64,000 bases of DNA from NCBI RefSeq assembly GCF_023517795.1, contig NZ_CP082928.1:4774001-4838000 (forward strand), in the 5' to 3' direction. Position numbers and translations under genes: made by a program. The notes under the pieces are model-generated. The model saw nothing but the letters and a program-made list of their open reading frames with translations, made no database searches and had not been told where the DNA came from. This DNA comes from Pseudomonas fulva. Lineage in GTDB: Bacteria > Pseudomonadota > Gammaproteobacteria > Pseudomonadales > Pseudomonadaceae. Positions 54,202-62,337 of this stretch are shown piece by piece. The number at the start of each line of letters is the position of its first letter. The stretch's first letter is position 1.

Positions 54202-55305
54202 ATGAAAGTATTGATCACCGGGGCCAACGGTTTTGTTGGCAAGAACCTGATCGTACATCTCAACGAGCGTCAGGATATCGAGGTTCTCAAATTCGGTCGC
54301 TCCGATGACTTGAATGCACTTGGCGAGCGTGTAGCTCAAGCGGACTTTATCTTCCACCTGGCAGGTGTAAACCGCCCTCAGGATCCTGCGGAATTCGATC
54401 AGGGCAATACCGAGCTGACGGTTGAACTGTGCAAGGCCATCGAGGCCAGCGGTCGGCAGATTCCGGTTGTCTATACCTCGTCGAGCCAGGCCGCTTTGGA
54501 CAACCCCTATGGCGCCAGCAAGCGTGGTGCCGAGGAGGCCCTGCAGGCGCTCTCGGCGCAGCACGGCAACCCGGTGCATGTGCTGCGGCTGCCGAACGTG
54601 TTCGGCAAATGGGCCAGGCCGAATTACAACTCGGCAATAGCCACCTTCTGCCACAACATCGCGCGTGATTTGCCTATCCAGATCAACGATCCGGCCGCCG
54701 TTATCACCCTGGTGTATATCGATGACGTGATCGCTCATTTCCTCGCCTTGATGGCAGCCGAGGAGGCTGGTGTTGACGTGCAGCCGCAATATCGGGTGAG
54801 TGTCGGCGAGATAGCCGACCGCCTGCACGGTTTCAAAGACAGCCGCAATACCTTGGTCACGGATCGGGTGGGTGACGGCTTCGTGCGCGCCCTGTACTCG
54901 ACCTACTTGAGCTACCTGCCGCCCGAGCTATTCACCTACGAAGTGCCGAAGTATGGTGACCCGCGTGGCGTGTTCGTGGAGATGCTGAAGACCCCCGACT
55001 GCGGGCAGTTCTCGTTCTTTACCGCGTACCCGGGTATTACCCGTGGCGGCCATTATCACCACACCAAGACCGAGAAATTTCTCGTCATCAAGGGGCGCGC
55101 CCGCTTTGGGTTCCGCCATATGACCTCGGGTGAGTTTCATGAGGTCGTCACCGAGGGCGATAAGCCGCAGATCGTCGAAACCGTTCCCGGCTGGACCCAT
55201 GACATCACCAACATTGGTGACGATGAAATGATCGTGATGCTCTGGGCCAACGAGATCTTCGACCGCGCGCACCCCGATACCTACGCCTGCCAGGTGAAAC
55301 CATGA
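54202..55305 (+). CDS. wbjC: UDP-sugar 3-epimerase/4-reductase (WbjC/FnlB/CapF type)
   Basis: A 367-residue bifunctional protein. The N-terminal SDR domain has VLITGANGFVGKNLIVHL; the C-terminal cupin (about 245-365) has GGHYHHTKTEKFLVIKG. It makes UDP-L-PneNAc/TalNAc, the second step of L-FucNAc synthesis. The ATG at 54202 has GAGGAG at 54191-54196. It overlaps wbjD by 4 bases. Confidence 0.92.
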   Translation: MKVLITGANGFVGKNLIVHLNERQDIEVLKFGRSDDLNALGERVAQADFIFHLAGVNRPQDPAEFDQGNTELTVELCKAIEASGRQIPVVYTSSSQAALDNPYGASKRGAEEALQALSAQHGNPVHVLRLPNVFGKWARPNYNSAIATFCHNIARDLPIQINDPAAVITLVYIDDVIAHFLALMAAEEAGVDVQPQYRVSVGEIADRLHGFKDSRNTLVTDRVGDGFVRALYSTYLSYLPPELFTYEVPKYGDPRGVFVEMLKTPDCGQFSFFTAYPGITRGGHYHHTKTEKFLVIKGRARFGFRHMTSGEFHEVVTEGDKPQIVETVPGWTHDITNIGDDEMIVMLWANEIFDRAHPDTYACQVKP

Positions 55306-56432
55306 AAAAGCTGAAAGTTGCCACGGTCGTTGGCACCCGCCCGGAAATTATCCGCCTGGCGCGCGTGATGGCCAAGATGGACGAGCATTGCGACCATGTA
55401 TTGATCCATACCGGGCAGAACTACGATTACGAGCTCAACGAGATCTTTTTCGACGATCTGGGTATCCGCCGCCCTGATCACTTTCTCAATGCCGCGGGTG
55501 CAACTGGCGCGGAGACCATCGGCAACGTGATCATCGCGGTCGACAAGATGCTGGCTGAAGTCCAGCCCGACGCGTTGTTGGTGCTGGGCGACACCAACAG
55601 TTGCATGGCGGTGATTCCGGCCAAGCGACGCAAGATACCCACCTTCCATATGGAAGCAGGCAACCGCTGTTTCGACATGCGAGTGCCGGAAGAGATCAAT
55701 CGCCGCATCGTCGATCACACGGCGGATATCAACCTGACCTATAGCACCATCGCCCGCGATTACCTGCTGCGCGAAGGGCTGTCGCCGGATATGGTGATCA
55801 AGACCGGCAGTCCGATGTTCGAGGTATTGACTCACTATCGTGAAGGCATCGACGCCTCCGATGTGCTTCAGCGCCTTGGGCTGGAGGAGGGCAAGTTCTT
55901 CGTGGTCAGTGCGCACCGTGAAGAGAATATCGACTCCGAGAAAAACTTCCGCAAGCTGGCCGAGACCTTGAATCAGGTCGCCGCGCACTACGATCTGCCA
56001 GTAATCGTGTCCACTCACCCGCGTACTCAAAAGCGTGTGGATGCATTGGGCGTGACCTTCCATCCCAATGTGCGGTTGCTCAAGCCGCTGGGCTTCAAGG
56101 ACTACAACAAGCTGCAGGCCTGCGCCAAAGCGGTGTTGTCCGACAGTGGCACCATTTCGGAAGAGTCTTCGATTCTGAACTTCCCGGCGCTGAACATTCG
56201 TGAAGCTCACGAGCGCCCCGAGGGCATGGAAGAGGCCGCCGTGATGATGGTCGGGCTCGAAGTCGAGCGAGTGATGCAGGCGCTCCAAGTGCTCGAGTCG
56301 CAAGGCCGTGGTGACCAGCGCAGCTTGCCTTTGGTGGCTGATTACAGCATGCCTAACGTGGCGGACAAGGTCGTGCGGATCGTCCATAGCTATCGAGACT
56401 ATGTGATGAGAACAGTTTGGCGGAGGTACTAG
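55302..56432 (+). CDS. wbjD: UDP-N-acetyl-L-fucosamine synthase (WbjD/FnlC/CapG type)
   Basis: A 376-residue protein of the UDP-GlcNAc 2-epimerase family: VVGTRPEIIRLARVM, HTGQNYDYELNEIFFDD, SGTISEESSI. It carries out the last step to UDP-L-FucNAc. It is the final gene of the GC-rich three-gene cassette. Confidence 0.93.
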   Translation: MKKLKVATVVGTRPEIIRLARVMAKMDEHCDHVLIHTGQNYDYELNEIFFDDLGIRRPDHFLNAAGATGAETIGNVIIAVDKMLAEVQPDALLVLGDTNSCMAVIPAKRRKIPTFHMEAGNRCFDMRVPEEINRRIVDHTADINLTYSTIARDYLLREGLSPDMVIKTGSPMFEVLTHYREGIDASDVLQRLGLEEGKFFVVSAHREENIDSEKNFRKLAETLNQVAAHYDLPVIVSTHPRTQKRVDALGVTFHPNVRLLKPLGFKDYNKLQACAKAVLSDSGTISEESSILNFPALNIREAHERPEGMEEAAVMMVGLEVERVMQALQVLESQGRGDQRSLPLVADYSMPNVADKVVRIVHSYRDYVMRTVWRRY

Positions 56433-56435
56433 ACC

Positions 56436-57671
56436 GTGGCCATCCGGGTACTTTTACTTACTCAGTGGTTTGAGCCCGAACCTACTTTCAAGGGATTAGT
56501 TTTTGCTAGGGAGTTAATGCGGCAGGGTTTTGAGGTCGAAGTCCTTACGGGGTTTCCCAATTACCCAGGAGGCAAGTTATATCCTGGATATAAGGTCAAG
56601 CTTTTGCAGCGTGAAGTTATTCATGGTGTAGAGATAACTCGAGTACCGCTGTACCCAAGCCATGGGCGAAGTGGAATCGGCAGGGTGATGAATTATTTGA
56701 GTTTTTCGGCTGCTGCATCAGTTTACGGTCTATTCGGGGCTAAGCGCCCTGATGTCATATATGCCTATCATCCGCCTTTGACCGTTGGTATCACAGCAGC
56801 GCTGATAAGGATTTTTCGTAGAGTACCTGTGGTTTATGATGTTCAAGATATGTGGCCTGATACGCTAAATGCAACCGGTATGTTTTCCAATCGGACTGGA
56901 TTGAAGATAGTTTCCCGGATTTGTGATTGGGTATATCGAACAGCAGACCACTTAGTCGTCTTATCTCCAGGGTTTAAGCGTATCTTGATTTCGCGTGGAG
57001 TTCCTGAAGAGAAAATAGATATCATCTACAACTGGTGCGATGAGAATGCGTTGGCAAAGGTGGATGTTAATATCTCTGCCGATTTCCCTGGGTCTGAGAG
57101 TTTTCGGATCTTGTTCGCAGGAAATATAGGGAAAGCACAGGCATTGGAATCAGTTATTGAAGCCGCTCAAATACTGAAAACCCGAGGGGAGAATATTATT
57201 TTTGTTTTTCTCGGTGGTGGCCTAGAGGTCGATAATTTAAAGGAGCTTGCAGTAAGACAGCAGCTTTATAATGTGAGATTTCTTCCTAGAGTACCTATGT
57301 CAGAGGTCGGTAGTTATTTGAATAGCGCAGATGCCTTATTGGTGCATCTGAAAAAAGATGAGCTATTTACTATAACGATACCCTCTAAAACCCAGGCTTA
57401 TATGGCGGCAGGAAAACCTATCTTGATGGCTGTTGATGGTGACGCGGCCGATCTTATACGTCAGTCGGGCTGTGGCCAGGTTGCTGAGTCGGAAAATCCG
57501 CAAGATATTGCAAATGCTGCGTTGGCATTGCAGAGTCTGAGCGCTGATGAGAGAAAGAGTATGGCTGGCAAAGGGTCGGCCTACTACAAGGAAAATCTTT
57601 CGCTGTCTGTTGGAACCTCTCATTTCGGAAGTATCTTCAGAACACTCTCGTTTGCCAAAAGGAAGCCATAA
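56436..57671 (+). CDS. wbjE: Glycosyltransferase family 4, probable L-FucNAc transferase (WbjE/WbuB type)
   Basis: A 411-residue GT-B enzyme. The N-terminal Rossmann domain has LTQWFEPEPTFKGLVFAREL, and the C-terminal donor domain has LFAGNIGKAQALESVIEA and TIPSKTQAYMAAGKPILM. Position right after wbjBCD matches the L-FucNAc transferase WbjE/WbuB. GTG start. It overlaps the next gene by one base (TAATG). AT-richer than wbjBCD. Confidence 0.82.
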   Translation: MAIRVLLLTQWFEPEPTFKGLVFARELMRQGFEVEVLTGFPNYPGGKLYPGYKVKLLQREVIHGVEITRVPLYPSHGRSGIGRVMNYLSFSAAASVYGLFGAKRPDVIYAYHPPLTVGITAALIRIFRRVPVVYDVQDMWPDTLNATGMFSNRTGLKIVSRICDWVYRTADHLVVLSPGFKRILISRGVPEEKIDIIYNWCDENALAKVDVNISADFPGSESFRILFAGNIGKAQALESVIEAAQILKTRGENIIFVFLGGGLEVDNLKELAVRQQLYNVRFLPRVPMSEVGSYLNSADALLVHLKKDELFTITIPSKTQAYMAAGKPILMAVDGDAADLIRQSGCGQVAESENPQDIANAALALQSLSADERKSMAGKGSAYYKENLSLSVGTSHFGSIFRTLSFAKRKP

Positions 57672-58291
57672 TGTTAAAACGATCTTTTGACATTCTAGCC
57701 TCGTTTCTTGGGCTAATACTTTTCTCCCCAATAATTCTCATCGTTGCATGCTTGGTTAAACGAAATTTAGGTGCTCCTGTATTTTTCAGGCAGGTGCGGC
57801 CCGGTCTCAACGGGGTTCCCTTCGAGATGATAAAGTTTCGTACTATGCGCGATGCTGTAGATCACAATGGGGAAGTTTTGGCCGACGGCGATAGATTAAC
57901 CAAATTTGGAAGATTTCTCAGGTCCAGTAGCCTCGATGAGTTGCCAGAACTATGGAATGTCCTTCGTAACGATATGAGTATAGTGGGGCCGCGGCCACTG
58001 CTTAATAGGTATACCCCTTATTTCACTGAAGAAGAACGATGCCGGTTTTCAGTGAAACCCGGTATTACGGGGTGGGCTCAGATAAATGGGCGAAACGAGT
58101 GTAAATGGGATGCGCGCCTGGCATATGATGTTTGGTATGTTAAGAACAGATCTTTCCTACTTGATATGAGAATTATCTTTCTTACTTTCTATAAAGTGCT
58201 GAAAAGTGATGGCATAGTCGTAGACCCCTCGCAGACGATGCTGAATCTTGATGAGGAGCGTAGCCGGAAACGAGGGGGAGATAATGTTTAG
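57671..58291 (+). CDS. Undecaprenyl-phosphate sugar-1-phosphate transferase (PglC-like)
   Basis: A 206-residue minimal bacterial sugar transferase with one N-terminal re-entrant helix (RSFDILASFLGLILFSPII), RPGLNGVPFEMIKFRTM, the catalytic Asp-Glu pair in SSLDELPELWNVL and MSIVGPRPLL. It probably starts the O-unit on undecaprenyl phosphate with an N-acetylated deoxyamino sugar. This is a PglC-like enzyme rather than the multi-spanning WbpL used by many P. aeruginosa serotypes. It overlaps the next gene by 8 bases. Confidence 0.9.
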   Translation: MLKRSFDILASFLGLILFSPIILIVACLVKRNLGAPVFFRQVRPGLNGVPFEMIKFRTMRDAVDHNGEVLADGDRLTKFGRFLRSSSLDELPELWNVLRNDMSIVGPRPLLNRYTPYFTEEERCRFSVKPGITGWAQINGRNECKWDARLAYDVWYVKNRSFLLDMRIIFLTFYKVLKSDGIVVDPSQTMLNLDEERSRKRGGDNV

Positions 58292-59069
58292 AAGAGCGTG
58301 TGTGAAGGATGCGACTGATATCGTTGCACTTATCCAGTCTTCCTTTGGGCTGTATCATCTTGATAAGATCATTTATGGTTGTCGAGGCGTTGCGCTGTTT
58401 TTGGAAAGGCAGTTGTCACTGAGAGAGAGATTGAGTGACGTTTCCGTGTATGTGGCGCATGATGGAGCAAAAGTTATTGCTGTTGCCCAGTTTAAAAAAA
58501 TAAGGGCGTCAGGCATTTATTACCTGGACTATATTTGTACTGACAGTAAGTTTCGTGGCGGTGGAATAGGTGCGGGGCTGCTGCGATATGCTTTATCTTC
58601 GGAGCCTTTTGAGTATAGCCAAGTTGCTCTGGATGTTTTCGAGCACAATACTTCCGCAGCGCTATGGTATAAGAGTTTAGGGTTTGAGGAGCGCTTTGAG
58701 AAAAAATGGGTCAAGATAGAAATTGATGGCCAAGAAGGCGAAGCTGGTTATATTGCAAACTTGCCACAGGCGATCGCTAGCTTTGAGTCATACGGGTTCG
58801 CGCAGTTAACCGTGTCGACGGACTCAAAAAACTATCAAGTCGGCCTGCTAGGGGATTGCTATTATAGGCTTGGCGACAACCAGGTTTTCAGTGATACACA
58901 GGCTATTAATGCTCTTCTTGAATTTGATCCGCATAGAGAGTTTTTGTTAATTATAGACGAAATGCCTGTTGTTAAGGCTGCAGCAGTTAATCAGTTCGCT
59001 AAAACGATAAATATGTCGGTTGAAGCGGAGCGCTTGCGAACTAGTCTTGGAATACAGAACGTCCACTGA
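58284..59069 (+). CDS. GNAT-family N-acetyltransferase
   Basis: A 261-residue protein with an N-terminal GNAT domain (about 1-150; DYICTDSKFRGGGIGAGLLRYA, DVFEHNTSAALWYKSLGFEE). A C-terminal domain of about 100 residues is not recognised. GAGGGGGAG supports the ATG at 58284. It probably acetylates a 4-amino sugar made by WbpM and the aminotransferase at 61098; this is inferred from context. Confidence 0.82.
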   Translation: MFRRACVKDATDIVALIQSSFGLYHLDKIIYGCRGVALFLERQLSLRERLSDVSVYVAHDGAKVIAVAQFKKIRASGIYYLDYICTDSKFRGGGIGAGLLRYALSSEPFEYSQVALDVFEHNTSAALWYKSLGFEERFEKKWVKIEIDGQEGEAGYIANLPQAIASFESYGFAQLTVSTDSKNYQVGLLGDCYYRLGDNQVFSDTQAINALLEFDPHREFLLIIDEMPVVKAAAVNQFAKTINMSVEAERLRTSLGIQNVH

Positions 59070-59080
59070 AGGTTTTATAT

Positions 59081-59998
59081 ATGCGAATTGAAAAGCAAGC
59101 AAGCGTTGGGCGCAGCGGTGGTCGAGTCTGGGTAGACTATCCAAGAGCTAGGGATGCATTTGAAGCATATCTACGTGCTTTGGAATTGCGTGAAACAGAA
59201 GTCGTGCTAATGCCTAATTACATCGGTTATTCTCCGCGAGAAGGCTCGGGTGTGTTTGATCCCATCGTCAATTCGGGAGTTAACTGCGAGTTTTATGAGC
59301 TTGATAAAAGCTTGACGATATGTCTTGACTCGATAAAGCGCTGTATTGAAAATTTTGACGTTAAGTTGATAGTGGTTATCCATTATTTTGGTTATGTCGA
59401 TCCTGGCTACGAACGGGTAGTCGAACTTGCAAAGGCGAATGGTATAAAAATACTTGAAGATCAGGCCCACTCGCTATTTACTGATATTCATGGAGGTGTG
59501 AGTGGCCGATTGTCAGATGCAAGTATCTACTCTCTTCACAAAATGCTACCCGTAAGTAGCGGTGGGGCCCTATCGTTGCAGAAGGCAGGTGATGGGTATG
59601 CGCCCAGTTTAGTATCAAAACTCTGCTTCGAACATGATATCGCTTCACTGGTAAAAGCCAGAATAAAAAATCACGGTTATTTGACTCGTAGATTGGCAGG
59701 GCACGATTCGGTTCTTAAGGCTCTTCGGCCTGTGCTTGAACCAGGTGTGGTTCCGCAAACATTTCCGGTCTTGATCATTTCCTGTGATCGTAACGCTCTA
59801 TATCAGAAAATGAATGATTCAGGGTTCGGGGTGGTGAGCCTTTATCATACAATGATCTCGGAAATCCAGACGAATCCTGATTTTCAGACGAACTACGTCG
59901 CGGAGAGGATTTTAAATTTACCACTACACCAAGGCGCTGATGAAGAGTCGCTTGGTCTGATGTGTGAAACTCTGTTGAGTTTATTGTATGCAAGCTAA
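59081..59998 (+). CDS. Short DegT/DnrJ-like PLP-dependent protein
   Basis: A 305-residue protein related to sugar aminotransferases of the DegT fold: ILEDQAHS (Asp127, PLP ring partner) and the putative Schiff-base Lys154 in IYSLHKMLPVSSGGALSL. It is about 70-90 residues shorter than usual members and lacks the N-terminal SGTAAL-type phosphate-binding motif (VVLMPNYIGYSP instead). The substrate is unknown. It overlaps the next gene by 11 bases, so the two probably act together. Confidence 0.75.
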   Translation: MRIEKQASVGRSGGRVWVDYPRARDAFEAYLRALELRETEVVLMPNYIGYSPREGSGVFDPIVNSGVNCEFYELDKSLTICLDSIKRCIENFDVKLIVVIHYFGYVDPGYERVVELAKANGIKILEDQAHSLFTDIHGGVSGRLSDASIYSLHKMLPVSSGGALSLQKAGDGYAPSLVSKLCFEHDIASLVKARIKNHGYLTRRLAGHDSVLKALRPVLEPGVVPQTFPVLIISCDRNALYQKMNDSGFGVVSLYHTMISEIQTNPDFQTNYVAERILNLPLHQGADEESLGLMCETLLSLLYAS

Positions 59999-61079
59999 TA
60001 TTGTGAGTGGTTATCTGAAATCCTACGATTTGGCCAGGCCGTCCGATTTTGAGGAGTATCTGTCTATATGGCGTACTAGTCAGAGCCGCAGGCCTCATGA
60101 TCACCCGGGCTATCTAATGCTGATGAAATCTAATAATCAGCACCCGCGCGCAGTGGTATATTTTGAAGATGATATTCCAAGAATCATTTACGCATTTTAT
60201 ATGCTTTACCTTCAGGACTTTCCCTCCATTGGACTTGGGAGTGTACAAGCCTGTCATATAGTTTCGGCATATGGATATGGTGGCCCTGTTTTCTGCCAGT
60301 TGGAGTCCGGGGCGTCTGAAGGATTTGAAAGGGCATTCTCAAATTATTTGTCTGAAAACAAAGTGATTAGTGAGTTTGTGCGAGAGGATTTGTTTTCAAC
60401 GTTCAAGGTGATTCGCCCTGTTGAAAGCATAAAACAGCAAGAAAATGTTGTGGTTGGCCTGCAGAGAACCGCAGAGAGTTTATGGCTGGATTATAAGCAC
60501 TCGGTTCGAAAGAACATAAAAAGGGCTGAGGCTTCCGAGTTGCAGGTGGAGCTCGACTTTGAGGCAAAAACGACTGAAGAGTTTGTTGAGGTTTATCATC
60601 TTACAATGACTAGGACGAACGCCAGCCAGTCATTTATGATTCCCGAGAGTGAATTCGTAAAATTCAATACTCACTTGGTTGAGGATAAAATTGGGTTTTA
60701 CGTTCATGTCCGCCTCCATGGTGAGGTCATTGCTACCGAGCTTGTATTGCGTTCTCCCAGACATGTTTATTCCTTTTTGGGAGGGTCGAATATGGAGTAT
60801 TCGGCCCTAAGACCCAGCGATCTGCTAAAGCACCATGTCAATTTATGGTGCGTCTCTAACAACATAGAAGGGTACGTTTTAGGTGGTGGCGTCCGACCGT
60901 ATGATGGTATTTACAAGTTCAAGCTTGCTTTCGATCAGAATGGATCGACACCATTTTGTGTGCAGCGGCTGATTCACGATAGAAATAGATATGATGATGC
61001 CATATCCGCGCGGCGTAACGCAGCCATTGGTGCATCATGGATAGAGAATCCAGACTACTTTCCAGCTTACTTCTCCTGA
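59988..61079 (+). CDS. FemAB/GNAT-like acyl- or aminoacyltransferase
   Basis: A 363-residue protein with two GNAT-like halves. The second half has SLWLDYKHSVRKNIKRAE, VHVRLHGEVIATELVLRS, HVYSFLGGSNMEYSALRPSD and GGGVRPYDGIYKFKLAF, the pattern of FemAB and CelD-type acyltransferases. It could transfer an acyl or aminoacyl group to an amino sugar of the O-unit; this is inference from family and location. Overlaps the PLP gene by 11 bases. Confidence 0.72.
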   Translation: MQANIVSGYLKSYDLARPSDFEEYLSIWRTSQSRRPHDHPGYLMLMKSNNQHPRAVVYFEDDIPRIIYAFYMLYLQDFPSIGLGSVQACHIVSAYGYGGPVFCQLESGASEGFERAFSNYLSENKVISEFVREDLFSTFKVIRPVESIKQQENVVVGLQRTAESLWLDYKHSVRKNIKRAEASELQVELDFEAKTTEEFVEVYHLTMTRTNASQSFMIPESEFVKFNTHLVEDKIGFYVHVRLHGEVIATELVLRSPRHVYSFLGGSNMEYSALRPSDLLKHHVNLWCVSNNIEGYVLGGGVRPYDGIYKFKLAFDQNGSTPFCVQRLIHDRNRYDDAISARRNAAIGASWIENPDYFPAYFS

Positions 61080-61097
61080 CATCTCCTGGTGTATTCC

Positions 61098-62282
61098 ATG
61101 CTCAATACTGAATTCTCGTCGTGGCCCTCCTTCACTAATCAAGAAGCTGATGCAGTACGTGACGTGATTTTGTCGAATAAAGTTAATTACTGGACAGGTC
61201 AAGAGTGCCGCGAGTTCGAAAAGGAGTTCGCGCTGTGGGCAGGAGCCAAATATGCCATTGCTCTTGCGAATGGCACTGTCGCCCTCGATCTGGCCTTTCA
61301 AGCGTTGAACCTCGGCACTGGTGACGAAGTCATCGTCACGCCTCGAACCTTTCTTGCTTCCGTTTCCAGCATTGTCAATGCAGGTGCAATTCCGGTCTTT
61401 GCAGAAGTAGACCGGGATACCCAAAATATTACTGCCAAGACCATTCTTGCCGTACTGACGCCGCGCACCCGCGCCATCATCTGTGTTCACCTGGCCGGCT
61501 GGCCTTGTGATATGGATCCGATCATGGCGCTGGCTTCGGAGCACGGTCTTAAAGTTATCGAAGACTGCGCTCAGGCCCATGGCGCAATCTACAAAGGTCG
61601 TCCGGTCGGTTCTATCGGGCACGTTGGCGCCTGGTCCTTTTGTCAGGACAAAATCATGACCACGGGTGGCGAAGGCGGTATGGTCACCACCAATGATCAC
61701 GAGCTATGGTCAAAAATGTGGTCATATAAGGACCACGGCAAATCTTGGCAAGCCATTTACGAGCGTCAGCATGCCCCCGGCTTCCGATGGCTCCATGAAA
61801 GTTTCGGCACCAACTGGCGGATGATGGAAGTGCAGGGTGCAATTGGGCGAATTCAGCTATCGCGCATGAAAGATTGGAGCGCTGCTCGCCAGTCCAACGC
61901 GAAGCGCATCTGGGCGGTCGCCAGTGCCTTGCCTGGTCTGCGAGTTCCTGAGGTACCTGCCGATATCGAGCACGCTGCCTATAAGTGCTATGTATTCGTC
62001 GAACCAGCAAAGCTGAAACCAGAATGGAGTCGCGACCTTATTCTGAGCGAGATCAATGCACGTGGTGTACCTTGCTATTCCGGTTCATGCTCCGAGGTCT
62101 ATCTGGAGAAAGCATTTGATGATACAGGCTGGAGGCCGGAGCAACCCCTTGAGGTCGCGCGCGAGCTGGGCGAAACAAGTCTGATGTTTCTGGTGCACCC
62201 GACTCTAAGCAACGATGAAATATCAAAAACCTGTACAGTGCTCGAAGACGTTTTGCGAGAGGCCTCGCTGACGGTTAACTAG
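61098..62282 (+). CDS. DegT/DnrJ/EryC1/StrS sugar aminotransferase
   Basis: A full-length 394-residue PLP enzyme with ALANGTVALDLAFQAL, KVIEDCAQAHGA (Asp156) and SFCQDKIMTTGGEGGMV (Lys185 Schiff base). With WbpM next door it probably makes a UDP-4-amino-4,6-dideoxy sugar from the 4-keto product. The ATG at 61098 gives the family start MLNTEFSSWPSF; a GTG 9 bases upstream is possible. Its GC content is higher than that of the preceding genes. Confidence 0.9.
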   Translation: MLNTEFSSWPSFTNQEADAVRDVILSNKVNYWTGQECREFEKEFALWAGAKYAIALANGTVALDLAFQALNLGTGDEVIVTPRTFLASVSSIVNAGAIPVFAEVDRDTQNITAKTILAVLTPRTRAIICVHLAGWPCDMDPIMALASEHGLKVIEDCAQAHGAIYKGRPVGSIGHVGAWSFCQDKIMTTGGEGGMVTTNDHELWSKMWSYKDHGKSWQAIYERQHAPGFRWLHESFGTNWRMMEVQGAIGRIQLSRMKDWSAARQSNAKRIWAVASALPGLRVPEVPADIEHAAYKCYVFVEPAKLKPEWSRDLILSEINARGVPCYSGSCSEVYLEKAFDDTGWRPEQPLEVARELGETSLMFLVHPTLSNDEISKTCTVLEDVLREASLTVN

Positions 62283-62337
62283 GGGGCCGTCGGATTAATT
62301 TAGGCAAAGCAATTTAGTAGGGATACGAGGTAGTGTT

